A DNA stretch of 64,000 nucleotides from Cryptomeria japonica (GCF_030272615.1 NC_081405.1:570645095-570709094), one strand, 5' to 3'; positions 42,790 through 55,567 are shown, numbered from the stretch's first letter. The notes: generated by a model from the letters alone, not told the origin. Program-made: numbers and translations.

Positions 42790-45700
42790 TGTATTTAATC
42801 ATGAGTATTATGGTTATGGTTAGCATTAGGGTTAAGGTTAGTGTTATGGTAAGGGTTAAGATTTACATCATGGTTCAGGTTAGTTTTATGATTAGGGTTA
42901 GGGATAATGTTTAAATTATGGTTAGATTAGGGTTCAAGTTGTAGTTAGGGCTTAATTTGAGTGTTATTTTTAAGCTTAGGGTTACATTATGGTTAGGTTT
43001 CAATTATGGTAAGATTAGGTTATTGGTAGGCTTCAATTAGGTATAGATTAGGGGTATTGACAAGGTTGGTGTTTGATTATGATATGGGTTTAATTATAGT
43101 TAGGGTTAGTATTATATTTCAATTTGAGTTAGAATTAGGGTTATTATTCAATTAAATTAGAGTTAGGGTTAAATTATGTTTAGAGATAAATTAGGTTATG
43201 GTTTTGGGGTAAAATTGAAATAGGATTAGGTTTCAAACCGATATATGTATATTATCTCATTTGCTAATGGAGTTATAGATTACGTTTTTGGTTAGAGATA
43301 TAGTTAGATTTAGGGTTATTATTAGGTTAGGCTTCAGGTTAGGGTTAGGGTTAAGATTGTAGTTAGAGATATTAATAGAGATAGAATAAGTTTTGGAATA
43401 GATTAGGATAAAAGTTCAATATGGGTTAGGGTAGAGTTTAGTGTTAGAGTTAGGGTTTAGGATTGTGATTAGTTAGAGTTAGGGTTAGGGTTAGGGTTAG
43501 GATTATGATTAGGGTTATGCTTAAGTTTATTGTTTACATCATGGTTGATGTTAAGGTTAGGTTTAGGAGTATGGTTAGGCTTAGGGTTACGGTCATAGTT
43601 AGGATTATGGTTAGGGTTAGGGTTTATATCAAGCTACAGCCAGAGTTAAGGTTAGGATTAGGGTTAGGGTTTGGATTCAGGTTAGGGTCATTATTAACAT
43701 CATGGTTAGAGTTAAGTTTAGGATTAGGGTTAGCATGATGATTATGGTTAAGGTTAGGGTTTAAGATTAGGGATAGGGTCAGCGCTATGTTTGGGTTAGG
43801 GTTTAGAGTTAGGTTTAGGATTATGGATAAGATTTACTCTTAAGATTAGGGATGGGTTTTGGGTTAGGGTTAGGGTTAGGTTTAGAGTTTATTTTTAGGT
43901 TTAGATGATTGGTGCATCCTAAGGGTTGTAAAGCCATTCCCTATTTTTAGTGTTAGGGTTTAGGATTATGATTAAGTTAGGTTAGGGTTAGAGTAAGGGT
44001 TATGATAAGGGTAATGGTTTAGAGTTGTGGCTAGGACTATGGTAAAGGTTATAGTTTACATCATGGTTCGGGTTAGGGTTAGGGTTAGGGTTAATGTATT
44101 AGTATTATAGCTAGGGTTATAGTTTACATCATGATTAGGGTTAAGGTTAAGGGTGACTATTAGGATTAAAGATAGTGTTTACATCATGGTTAGGGTTAGG
44201 TTTAGTGTTACCGTTATGGTTAACATTTATACCATGATTAGGGTTATTGTTAGGATTATGAATAGGGTTACAGCCTAGGATTATGGTTAGGTTTAGGGTT
44301 CAAATCATGGTTAAGGTTAGGTTTATGGTTTGGGCTAGGGTTTAGGATTAGGATTAGGATGATAGTTAGGGTTTATATCATTGTTAGGATTAGGGTTAGT
44401 CTTAGGGTTTGGGTTATAGTTAGGTTTAAGGTTATAATTATGGTTACTGTTAGGGTTAGGATTTACATCTTGATTAGGGTTAGGGTTAGGATTAGTATTA
44501 CAATTTATTTAGGGTTTAATTACAGTTAGAGTTAGCAATAAAATAAGTATCGAAGCACCTATTTGACTTTAAGATTTACATCATTGTTGGGTTAGGCTTA
44601 GGGTTATTCTTAGGATTATTTCTAGGGTTAGGATAATGGTTAGGGTTAGTTTTATGGCTAGGGTTATAATTCTACATCACGGTTAGTGTTAGGGTTAGGT
44701 TTAGGATTTGGGTTACAATCAAGTCTAGGGTTAGAATTATGGTTATAGTTGGGGTTTAGGGTATGGTTTAGGATTAAAGTTTAGTGTTATCGTTAGGGAT
44801 TGCATAGTGGGTAGGGTTAACATTTACATTAGGGTTAGTGTTAAGGGTTAGAGTTAGGATTATGGTAAGGGTTTACATTATGGTTAGGATCAGGGTTAGT
44901 TTTAAGGTTATAGTTATGGTTAGGATTAGGTTTTAATTTATGGTTGAGGTTATGGTTAGGAATATGATTAGGGTTGGGGTTTAGGATTATGAATAGAGAA
45001 ATGGTTAGTGGTAGGTTTACATAATGTTTAGGGTAAGGGCTAGGATTTAGGTTAGGGTTTACAGTTAGGATTTAGGGTTAGGCTTAGAATCATGGTTAGT
45101 TTAGGGTTAGGTTTTGTGTTATAATTAGTGTAACAAGGTTTAGGGTTAGGGTTACATTTTAGGGTTATGGTTAGGCTATCATTAGGATTAGGGTTAGGGA
45201 TATGATTAGGATTAGGTCTAGATCATGCTTAGGATTAGGTTTAGAAAGCAATTTAGGGTTAATTTATGGTTAGAGTTCAAATAGGGTTAGATTTATAGTT
45301 CAATAGGGTTTATGGTTCATGCACAATGATGGTTAGGGTTAAATTTAGGTTAGGGTTGAAGTTTAATTAGGGGGAATATTTGAGTTAGGGTTAGAATTAG
45401 AGTTAATTAGGGTTTAATTAGGATTAGGTTTAGTATTATAGTTAGATTTAGTATTAGGATTCAAACAGGGTTAGGGTTGTAGAATAAAGTTTGATTTTAA
45501 GGTTAGGGTTAAGGTTTAATTAGAGTTATGGTTTATCTTACCATAAAGATTCAAATAGTGTTGGGGTTCAATTTAGTTTAGATTAGGGATAGGGTCAAGG
45601 TAAGTTTAAGTTTAGGGTTAAGGTTACTTTAGGGTTGAGGTTTAAGTTTAAGATAGAGTTTAATTATGGTTTGGATTAATTTTAGGGTTAGGTTATCATT

Positions 45701-48520
45701 TAAAGGTTCAAATACACTTAGATTAGGGTTATGGTTAATGTTAGATTACAACTACAGTTACTATTGTAGTATAAATATGGGGGTTATGGCTAGGGTTCAA
45801 ATAAAGTTTGAGTTATTGTTTAATTAACATTATGGTTCAAGCACAATTAGGGTTAGGGTTAATATTAGCTTAGGGTTGGGGTTCAATTAGAGCCAAATCT
45901 TAGAGTTAGGGTTTAAAGGTTTATAGTTAATTATAATTAGGGTTCAATTGTAGTAGGGATTGATTGTGATAAGGGTTTAATTATAGTCAGACTTAGGATT
46001 TGAGTTTAATTAGGGTTAGAATTTGGATTATTATTCAATTAAATTATTGTTAGGGTTCAATTTGGAGTAGTATTAGAGTTAAGACTTGATTAAAAAAAAA
46101 TTGTATTCTGAACAATCACGCTTTGATTTTTGTTGAAATTTCATAGTCATGTCCTCTATTTTTTGAACAATTGATCAAATTGTTCAGAAAATTTCAATAG
46201 ATAATGTTGCCGATAGATATCCTTTGTAGGTGCCTATTTGACTTTAGGATGTAAATTGATTAAATTAAAATTTAAGGTATATATGCTAGTGGCAGTCAAC
46301 ATGGAAAAAATAAAATAAATCAATACATTATTATATAGTATCTTTTTATTAAAATAAACTATATTGTAATATTATTGCATGGAGATATATGAAAGTTTAT
46401 ATATCTATTTAGACTATTTTTAATAATATATATTTATTGCAAGACCAAAACGAATACCAAACTCTAAAACTAACCCTAATCCTAACAATAAGGGTTCAGT
46501 TACAGTTAGGGTTTGATTATGGTAAGGGTTTAATTATAGTCAGAGTTTGAATATGGTTAGTTTTTTATTATACTATAAATTCTGGCTCAATTAGAGATAG
46601 AAATAGTATCATGATTTAATTATATTAGGGTTAGTGTTAAATGAAGATTAGGGTTTTGGCTAAAATTCAATTAGGGTTATAATTAAGTTTAGGGCTAGGG
46701 TTTAATTATGCTTAGAGTGTTCAAGTTGTAGTCAAGGTTTAATCATAGGGTTCTCTTTTAGTTTAGGGTTAGGTTTTAATGATTAGGTTGCAACTACTAT
46801 AAGATTAGGCTATAATGATGGTTACTATTCTAAGATAATGTTTGGGATAAGGGTTGGGGTCAAATTATGTTTAGGGTAAATGTTATGTTACCATTAAGCT
46901 TAGTATTGTAGCATAAATTTTGGGGTTATAATTAGGGTTAAAATATGGTTCAAGTTATAGGCTAATTAGCATTATGGTTCAACCACAATTAGGGTTAGGG
47001 TTAATATTATATAAATACTATTTTTAATTGGCTCAATATTTTGAAGAGATATTGGGATTTTTTAAAATTAATATTATGCTTAGGTTTGAATTAGGGTTAG
47101 ATTAAGGTTCATGTTGTACGTAGGGTTTACTTCTATGGTTATCTCATTAAGTTTTCGGTGATATTAGGGTTGCCATTCAATTAGATGAATTAGTGTTACG
47201 GGTTAAAGTTATATTCAGTCAGATTTAGGGTTTGATTATGATTATAGTATGATTATGGTAAGGTTAAATTATAGTTAGGGTTAGGATTAGAGTTCAAATA
47301 GGGTTAGCATTTGATTATGATAAGGGTTTAATTATAGTTAGGGTTAGTATTACATGCAAATTAGGTTTAAAATTAAGGTTATTACTTAGTTACATTAGGG
47401 TTAGGATTGAATTAGGATTAAAGTTCCATTAGGGTTAGAGTTTGGCCTAAAATTCAATTTGGATTAGGGTTTGATTATGTTTAGATTAGGCTTCCAGTTG
47501 TAGTTAGGGCTTAATTCATGGGTTATAGTTATGTTTAGGGTTAGGTTATAGTTAGATTTCAATTATGGTAAGATTAGGTTGTGGTTAGGGTTTAGTTAGG
47601 TCTACATTAAGGATAAGGTTTGAGCTTAAGACTGGGGTTCAATTAGGAATATAGATAAGTTTAAGGTTAGGTTAAGTTTTATGTTCGGTTATAATTAGGG
47701 TTACCATTGTAAAAAAAATCTTGGGGTTAGGATTAGGGATCAATTAGAGTTAGTGTTGGGATTAGATTTAATGCTCGATAAGTATTTGATTTAGTATTAT
47801 AGTTCAATTAGATTTAAATTATTAAAGGTTAGGGTTAGTGTTAGATTCAATCAGAACCCTAGTAACTATTATATCAATTCAACATACAAAAAAATGACTG
47901 TTTTAGAAAAAAATACATTAAATAGGTTTTGTTTAAAAATAAATATGTTTAGGTAAGAGAATTTAGAACAAAAGCACACCTTCCATGGAGGAGTCAAACA
48001 TAAATGAATACAAAATAACTTATTTCTTAATTTACCATGAGAACCAAAATACTGACATCTTATTCATTTCTTTTAAATTATTACATTATAATAGAAATTA
48101 ACATGCATGATCAATGCATCCAAAACTATCATATAGGATTAGGGTTATAATTCGTGGTAACTTTTAATAAATGTTAATATGGTTTATTATTAAGAGTTAA
48201 AATTAGATTTCAATTAGGGTTATAATTTTAATTAAGATAAAGGTTAGCATTCAATTTCAATCAATATTATGGATACAATTCAATTTATTGAAGGGCTAAG
48301 GTTTAATTTGGTTTAGTGTTATAGTTAGGGCTAGGGTTCAAGATTAGGGTTCAATTAGATATAGTATTAAGGTTTAATAATATTTAAGGTTATGGTTTAT
48401 TTTGGTTTAGTGTTAGGTTTAAAGTTCAATTTGATTTATTGTTTAATTAAAAGTTTAGAGTTAAGGTTTAATTTGGTTTAGAGTTAGGATTGAATTATGT
48501 TTATTGGTATCAAAATAGAA
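42790..48520 (+). repeat. degenerate TTAGGG-like (telomere-type) array
   Basis: About 5.7 kb of eroded G-rich repeats, all with the G-rich strand on plus: GGTTAGGGTTAGG, GGATTAGGG, GGTTTAGGGTT, GTTATGGTTAGG. Perfect hexamer runs are short: three TTAGGG units in a row at about 43479-43500 and 44070-44090. Units of plant type TTTAGGG occur singly as GGGTTTAGG. Non-repeat pieces interrupt it (44550-44590, 46080-46470, 47880-48130). The 77-codon frame at 43505-43738 is an artefact. This is an interstitial array, since ordinary sequence lies on both sides. Confidence 0.9.
46080..46470. repeat. non-telomeric island in the array, with half-palindrome
   Basis: Contains GATAGATATCCTTTGTAGGT, GCCTATTTGACTTTAGGATG and TGCTAGTGGCAGTC and then the segment matching 42559-42760. 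A shorter piece (CACCTATTTGACTTTAAGAT) recurs at 44560. This suggests a dispersed sequence of which the palindrome at 42387 is an inverted doubling. Confidence 0.6.
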
Positions 48521-49834
48521 ATAAAAGAAAATAAAATATAAATATATTTTTAAAATAACAAACACATCCATAATAATGAATTGTTGATTGTTATTTTTTT
48601 AATTATGATTTTTTTAGATTGAAAGTCTGTAAACTTTGATAATGTAATTTTACTTTATTCACAGAGTTTTTAAATGGAGATTAGAATTAGTGCACAAATT
48701 TTTTCAAGAATACCCATTTTTTTAATCAGTGCAACTATTTTACTTTTGATGCCCCATGTCCAGATTTATCTGTAAACAAAAACTCAACCATAAGGATATT
48801 GCAAAATAAAGCTAATAAATCCATTTACAGATAAAAATAATTCTAGAAATGCATCATATCAATGTTTTTAATTATACCATGAAATACGATGTTGAAACAA
48901 CACAAATCAGATGGTGAAAGAATTCACAAATCAGATGCTTAAATTGAAGATGCATTCATTTTGCATGTTCAATTTCCTCCTGAATGCTTAATACACAAAT
49001 ACCTAAATCCCGATCGCTCCATTTTAATATAAGTAAATGTCTTTGCACTTCCATGTGTTAATGTCTTGGCACTACCATGCATTACATATTCTCCATTTGC
49101 ATACTTTTCAAATTCTACACTTAAACACTTGTATAACTGCAGTTTGAAATTGTTTCAATCAGTTCAAATCTGCATTTAGTAGAAATGATTAGCGTACTTT
49201 CTCATCATTGTTATTGCAGCTTGTGTGATTACTATCATGAGCTTAACTTTGATTACTAACTAAATAGAGATTAGTAAATACTTGCAACTTTTTTCTTAAT
49301 ATTGTTGTATGAACACTCGGATGGTGGACACCTTTTCCTCATTCATGATTTCCATAAATTCTTGATCTCATTGTCTATTTGGTCAGAGATCTTTTCCGCT
49401 ATTAGACTATCAATCTAGAACTCACAAGTAGAGAAAAATGTTGTGAAGAGAAAAAGAACAACAAAAGTACATTAATTCACAAATCCATTAAATTGTGTTC
49501 CCTTTCCTATGATAAGAACAAATTTGAAGCATTTGTAAGACATAATCACAAACTCAAAAATGCCTAAGCTAAGAGAATTCATCATAAATCAAGAATATAT
49601 CTGGTGAAGAATTCAAGGTCAAGCTTACTATTTTTCTCAAGAAGTTAGCAGAATTTTGGCCAGAGCATTCCAGTGACGGGGATTGGAACTGTGATTTTAG
49701 GTCCAAAATAAATGCGATTGTGAAAAGATATGAAAGCTAGAATTTCTTTTAAATAGATGATAGCAAGATGGAATGGTTGGTCTTCCACGATAGTAACATA
49801 ACAATTAAAATATAACGTCAGCTTTTATAACGAT
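48521..49834. other. AT-rich spacer
   Basis: No gene, RNA or repeat structure recognised over 1.3 kb. Confidence 0.6.
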
Positions 49835-49954
49835 AGACAATTCACATTCCATAAGATGTCAGTTACTTTGGTTTCTTTTTCAGTTTTTTTTAGTGTATAC
49901 ACAGATGCCTTCACTCCCCCTGGGCTGCAGCTGTAGGAACACCTCTCTACGTAA
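49835..49954 (+). repeat. 120-bp direct repeat, left copy
   Basis: AGACAATTCACATTCCATAA through GGTTTCTTTTTCAGTTTT and GCAGCTGTAGGAACACCTCT to ACGTAA. It matches 57050-57168 in the same orientation with about ten differences. Together they frame a 7.3-kb block. They may be remnants of terminal repeats or a dispersed short element; no TG...CA ends or primer site were identified. Confidence 0.85.
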
Positions 49955-50252
49955 AAAACACAAAAATGGACAGATTACAAACCAAAAATATCATTCGTCG
50001 CAGTCCCATCAAAATATCTAAAAGAAATACGATAAGAAAGAAATAAGAAATACGTATACACAGAACTTTACGTATGCGTATTTTCAAACCCAAAACAAAT
50101 ACCAAATTATTCCCTCACTACGACAAGGAGGAGAAGAAGCAGCAGCAGCAGCAGAAGCAGTTGTGAAGTTCGGCACAGTTAAGCTAGCAAAGGTGCTTAG
50201 TTCGAAACCCAGCAACACCAGAAGAATCTAGGAACAGCAAAAGCCAAAGGTC

Positions 50253-50673
50253 ACCGGTTCGGCCAGCCTTAAACAGCACACACTAAGCTTTGACCACTTA
50301 GGTGGCTGGTGTGGACCCCTCCCAACTTGTCTGGCTCCCCGTTCTAAGTTTCCGTTGGCAGATGTTCTCCTTTCCCATTCAAACAGTCCCGTTAACTTTC
50401 GAATTCAAATTCGCTTCCCGCCCAGAACTTCTTTGGAGGCCTGTGATCACATAAAAAGGAACAGTGTACCCATCTATTTGTCAGCGTACTCACGTCCTGT
50501 GCCCAAATGGTAGCTTTGGAACAGGGTACGGACATCCATCGAAGCATATTGGAAGGGGAATTATATCAGATATTACAGTTCAAAATGCTCTGGTAGTGGA
50601 AGCACAAACAAGCCATCTGAACTGGTTGACCGGCTGCGTCAAAAAAATATTATCTCATGAAATGCTACGATTG
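50253..50673 (+). repeat. 420-bp inverted repeat, left arm (PPR 5' region)
   Basis: ACCGGTTCGGCCAGCCTTAA through CTTTCGAATTCAAATTCGCT to TCTCATGAAATGCTACGATT. The reverse complement of 56029-56447, diverged by substitutions and small indels. It duplicates the interval between the PPR and tetraspanin remnants together with the first part of the PPR remnant. A GCA-repeat (50137-50160) lies outside it. Confidence 0.85.
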
Positions 50674-50745
50674 GCAGGTGTAAATCCAGATATGGACAAT
50701 TATTTTTTAGTTTATTTAATGATGTTATTAAAGATAAATGTTTAG
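50400..50745 (+). pseudogene. PPR protein fragment, left copy
   Basis: Reads in mixed frames as the start of a PLS-type pentatricopeptide region: a piece with GNYIRYYSSKCSGSG in one frame and GRGIISDITVQNALVVEA in another, then RQKNIISWNATIGR, the classic PPR opening. Compared with the right copy (56286-55719) it lacks about 60 bases after TIGR and ends at GTAAATCCAGATATGG, the counterpart of QGVNLDFAT. Frameshifts throughout. PPR proteins bind organellar RNA; this is dead. Confidence 0.65.
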
Positions 50746-51803
50746 GCATTCAATTTGAAGATCTCAAATTAAAGATTTCTTATTTTGTTGATTGTAATGA
50801 CAATTTATTTTATTATATTTCTATAGGTTGTAATTTTTCCTATGATAGTAAATTAGAGATTGGACCTTCACATAAAAATCTTACTAATATGAATATTGAT
50901 AAAAAGAGATGTTTTCTTATGAATGAAGGAGCTTCTTATCTTGGTAATTTTGTAGAGCATGGGTTAGAAATACTAGTTATTGATGGTGCAAATGATGTTG
51001 AGATTGTTCTTTAAATTCATCAATTAAATATGTTGATCCTAACCATGTTGATTGTGAAGAGGTTTTGAATTCAAAACAAAATCATTGTAGAACTTATTTG
51101 CAAGGACAGTTCTATTGTAGATTTTTTTTAATGAAAGAATTAAAATGGATAAAAACTCTAAAATCCTTAACTCTTTTTTAGCAACATTTCATGTAGATTT
51201 ACATGATGCTTGGATTGAAGGATTGAATTTTATTTTTGAGTCTAAAATGAAAAAGTTTTTCAACATTTGTAATGGTAATATATTACAACTTTCTATCCAC
51301 AAGTTTGATAAAAATGCATGTGATAGTGGATCTATTAATTTTACATGAATCATGACCTAGCTATTGATAAAGATATTTTTATGTCAACTAAAATTTCTAG
51401 ATAAAACAATGGAACATGCCATGATGTGGATGAGTTGCAATATATATATGAAGGTAAGTATCAATGTGATGCAACTCAGATTGAAGGGGTGCCCTTGTCT
51501 TAGCATTTTTGTTTTGGTGGACCTATGTATCATGATAAATATGACTTAGTTGGAATTTATTTCATCTCTACTTTTTTTCAATTTCATTCTTCTAAATCAA
51601 AGCTAAAATTTAATTTTAATAGGCTAGACCTAGTGTACACTAAGGTATTCCTTCAACATAGTTCTTATAAAGACTTTGAATTTTATATGGAAGTAATATA
51701 TTATGTAAATTCTCATGATAGATCTTGTCTAATGGACTATGAATGCTTTCATTTCTTAGGTGGTAAAGGAGATCTAATTGATCTTTTTGAAACCTTATTT
51801 TGA
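50680..51803 (+). pseudogene. unrecognised decayed coding-like region
   Basis: About 370 codons can be followed on the plus strand through a few frame changes: GQLFFSLFNDVIKDKCLGIQ ... NEGASYLGNFVEHGLEILVI (to a stop at 51012), KYVDPNHVDCEEVLNSKQ, NSFLATFHVDLHDAWIEGLN (51145-51348), HDVDELQYIYEGKYQCDAT, then a 92-codon open frame (51525-51803) with HDKYDLVGIYFISTFFQFHS and MEVIYYVNSHDRSC. Codons are very AT-rich and the residues are protein-like, with few stops for such DNA. I recognise no family. It follows the left PPR fragment without a clear boundary. Confidence 0.35.
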
Positions 51804-52002
51804 TGTAGTCATCTTATTTTATTGGTATAAAATATATTATGATCAAAGTGTTCTATAGAAATTATCTTTCTTTGTAGTCATAAAGATGAAGCTAACATTT
51901 GGTATGTGTCATGGTGTACTAACATTTCTTTTTAGGGTGAACTTAAACAAGCTTTTATAGATAGATAGGTACCAAAATAAATAAGAGAAGGAGAAAGAGA
52001 CT

Positions 52003-52161
52003 ATGAAGGAAGAGGAGGATAAGAAGGATAATAATAGTCAGAAGATTATAGAGAAGGAGAAGGAAAATGAGGAGGAGGATGAAAAGAATGAGATGATGAG
52101 TAGGAAGGAAAGACAAAGGGTAACATTTTATGAATTTAAGCTTCAAGGAAGGAAGATCTAA
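52003..52161 (+). CDS. short Lys/Glu-rich open frame
   Basis: 52 codons from ATG 52003: MKEEEDKKDNNSQKIIEKEK followed by more acidic and basic residues, ending KLQGRKI. It lies in a purine-rich stretch that by itself favours such a frame. It could be the tail of the decayed region upstream or chance. The Leu/Ile-rich minus-strand frame opposite is its shadow. Confidence 0.15.
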   Translation: MKEEEDKKDNNSQKIIEKEKENEEEDEKNEMMSRKERQRVTFYEFKLQGRKI

Positions 52162-52199
52162 TTCTTTAATTTCATGCATTTATTCAAAAGGAAAATGTT

Positions 52200-53334
52200 A
52201 TTATTTCTGTAATTCCTACAAGCAGTTATAAATTGTTTTGCAAAAAGAATGGCCAACCAACTATAAATAAAAGCAAATAAATCAAGGATAGTCAAATAAA
52301 GGGCAAGAAAAAAATCCAAAAATGAAGCTCTTTATGGATAAATATGTTTTATATTTAAATTATAATTCTTTAGATATTGATGGATTGGATCTATTTCTCT
52401 TAGATATACTTGGTTAGAATCATTTGGACAACGGAAATTAATGTGTAGAATTTTATGAAGATTTGGTATAGAAGGAAATAAAAACTATATTGTAGGATAT
52501 TACACCAGTAAACACAAAATAAAGTTCAAGGTAGAGAAATTTTAAGAACATAATGAAGAGTACACCAAAGAATCGTATAAAAATAAAGATTGAAAAAATA
52601 TTTCCTACATGAGCTAACAAAATAAGTTGCAAAAAATGGCGATGAATTAAATAGGGTTATAGACATATAAAAGGTACAATATATAAACATCCACATGATT
52701 TTGAGGTGAAAGAGTCATATAAGAAACCAACATAGAGGCATGATACTAAATGGAATAATTAAACAAATCACTAGGGATCAACATAGAATCAACATACACC
52801 TACAAAAAATATTGACATTAAATAAAAATTGAATGGCTAAATTTAAGGTGATTATCAAAGAATAACTATGGAAATAATAGAATAAAATAGAGGTTAAAAT
52901 AATTATCAAGCCCTAGATATTTCTATCATCAAGCTAAAAATATTACAAAGATCACCTATGGATAGTTTGATAATAGGAAATTCCATCATACTTGTAATGA
53001 ATTTTAGTGGTCTTACTATTGACTTCCTACCATGTTTGATAGTTGACACATGCAAAAGAGAGATGGAATGTAATGCATATACAAATATTATATTATATTT
53101 TAATAGGTGGATAGAGATGCCAACATTGACACAGATCCCTTAAGTTGGCTATATTAGGTCATGTCAAAAAGTTGTATAATTGATTAGATTCGGTGATGAG
53201 TAGGCCTACATTTGGATTAGTGATTTACTCTCCCATTATGTTATTATGAAGTATACATAAAGGAGGTAAATATCATTGTAAGGATAAGTGAAGAGTATGA
53301 TGTGTACTAATAAATCTTGGAGATATAGTGTAGA
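52200..53334. other. AT-rich spacer
   Basis: No convincing gene. The 61-codon frame at 52958-53143 has no recognisable feature. Confidence 0.5.
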
Positions 53335-54039
53335 TTAGATTCTTCTAAAGGGAATTTGGTGGTGTTCACCTACCTTACATGGGCCTATTCTATTTAGGGA
53401 TATTTTAGATATTAGAACAACAATTCCAAGCAAAAGAATGATAATCAAATTAATGGCAATCCCAAGCTTATCATGTAAACCTGAATTATCTATACTATGC
53501 ATACCATTAATATGGAAAAATAACCATCGTATTGATTGATGGGAATGGACTACATTTAGAGCAATATCATCTAGAAATGGGAAGGATCGCATGCCATGTA
53601 TTTAGGGACTTGTCACATCTAAAAGAATCTATGCTTATTGTCTTGGATTGTTGAGCCTTAAAATACTTGGCAATTATATTTTATTTAGATGAAACACTAT
53701 TGTTATCAATATAATGCACTCCTTTAGAGATTACATTTAGTCTCTTAACATTAAGTTTTGGGAGAGTTTTATCCTTTAGTGTTTGACTAGAATATTAGTA
53801 GAGATAAAAATTTATCAAGATGAGTATGAATTTTTTATGTAGTTAGAGCATTAAATTGAAAAACAATGAAATAAAATACTATAACTTGATGAAGAATTTA
53901 AAATAACTAGTACTCCAAATTGTGAGAAAATTGAACCACACTAAATACCAACCACAAAATAGACCAATAAGTGAATAATAAACCTAACATATAAATTATA
54001 AATAATATATTCAAATCTTAACCAATACATATTAAATTT

Positions 54040-54078
<39 letters not shown>

Positions 54079-54310
54079 TAATCTTCTGTTATAAAAAGAA
54101 TATAGCCAAAAATTATAAACTAAGTCCATAATATATATAAAGAGAACCTTTCATTAGAAACCAAAATAATTGTATATCTTAAAATATTTTTTGTTCAAAT
54201 GCGACTTCCAATTCTTGTCTCCTATTAAAATAATTTTAGTTGAGAATTTTATAATGTCAAAATCTATTGAAATCTACAATTTAATTTTAAATTTTAGATA
54301 TAATAAAACA
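53335..54310. repeat. diverged 0.9-kb repeat T, copy 1
   Basis: Shares a series of landmarks in order with 54450-55330: CATGCCATG, GTCTTGGA.TGTTGA.CCTTAAAAT, GAGATTACATT, CTTAACAT.AAGTTTTGG, TTGTTCAAATGC and AAATCTATTGAAAT. The copies are about 1.1 kb apart in direct orientation and clearly old. Copy 1 carries a (TA)n run the other lacks. Confidence 0.65.
54043..54076. repeat. (TA)n microsatellite
   Basis: About 16-17 uninterrupted TA dinucleotides after TTTCATACA, inside repeat T copy 1. Confidence 0.9.
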
Positions 54311-54449
54311 CTATAAAAGAAGGGAATTCTTTGTTTATTATTGAAAATGGGTTGATAAAAGAATAATTTTATCCTATATGATAGAGATACATATATGGAA
54401 GTAGTTCCAATTTATCCTCAATATTAAGATATATCAAGATTCATCTTTG

Positions 54450-55330
54450 AAGAATATGATCAATAAAGAGACCCATATCACTTATTTTTCCTAACCAAAC
54501 AAAAAGTCCTTACCACTGCTTGTTCTACATTCAATTACTTCTAATGGGGTTAGTTTCGCAATGCAAGCAAAAAAGTAATAGTCCCAAGATCATCACTTAA
54601 ACTTGAATTCTCTATATAATACAGGTCAATAGGAGGGAGTAATAACTAGTATGATGGGATTGGCCTACATTGAATAGCCATGTCATCTAGAGATAGGAAT
54701 GATAGCATGCCATGCATTGGGGACTTATTATAGCTATGCTAATCTATGATTCTTGTCTTGGAATGTTGAACCTTAAAATGTTCAGTAATTTCTTTACGAG
54801 ATTACATTGATTGTCTTAACATAAAGTTTTGGAAAGGTTGGATCCTTTAGAGTTTGGCTATAATATTAATTAAGATAAAAAGATATTAAGGTGATTAAAA
54901 GTTTTTATGTAATTAAAACAGTGTATTAAAAAATAATGAAAAATATATTATAATTTGACAGACAATTTAAAATTAACATTAGATTAAATGATCAAAAAAT
55001 AAATCACATTAAACAATTAAAAAATCTATTTACAAAACACAATGAATAATGATTTCCAACATACAAATTAAAAATGATAAATTCAAATCTACCTATTAAA
55101 TTTTATCAATTGTGTAGTTAAATTTTATCAATTGTATACACATTTTCTATTATGATATATAGCCTAATAAAAATAGAAAAGTAGAACAATCAAAAGAATT
55201 ATATATTTTATTCTTTCTTGTTCAAATGCCACATCCAATCTTTATTCTACTTGAAAGATGCTTGTCTACAAATAATTACAGTTGAGAAGGTTATAGTAAC
55301 AAAATCTATTGAAATATATAATTTATAGAT
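54450..55330. repeat. diverged 0.9-kb repeat T, copy 2
   Basis: Second direct copy of the 53335-54310 segment (see there). It contains an extra local duplication AAATTTTATCAATTGTGTAG / AAATTTTATCAATTGTATAC near 55100. Confidence 0.65.
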
Positions 55331-55363
55331 TAGAAAAAAGGAAGGATATATATCACAAACTTT

Positions 55364-55567
55364 GTGGGTGAGCTTGCAGCAATTGAATCCAGATTGCATA
55401 TGAAGCCATCTATTTCGGTAGTTTGTCTTGCTGAGAAATATCCAATCTCTGGTCATCCCCATCAATGGTATGAAACCATTTATTTAAAAAGAGATTGTGA
55501 ATACTATGATAAAACAAAAATGAACGATATAATGAAACTGTTGCAGCTGGATTTTCACCAAAACTAA
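55364..55567 (+). pseudogene. possible exon remnant, unrecognised
   Basis: 67-codon open frame MGELAAIESRLHMKPSISVV...HPHQWYETIYLKRDCEYYDK ending LQLDFHQN. The composition is protein-like and less AT-driven than its surroundings. The last 45 bases (ACTGTTGCAGCTGGATTTTC) resemble 55785-55827 (ACTGTTATAGCTGAAATTTC), on the 3' side of the PPR remnant. No family recognised. Confidence 0.25.

Noticed and set aside
43505-43738. 77-codon open frame in the telomere-like array
   Set aside because: Its Arg-Val-Arg and Leu-Gly repeats are translations of GGTTAGGGTT-type repeats, not a protein.
42790-48520. A true chromosome end
   Set aside because: Ordinary non-telomeric sequence continues on both sides and the repeats are heavily degraded, so the array is interstitial.
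51955-52179. Leu/Ile-rich 74-codon minus-strand frame resembling a membrane protein
   Set aside because: It is the complement of a purine-rich (GAA/GAG/AAG) stretch; composition alone explains it.
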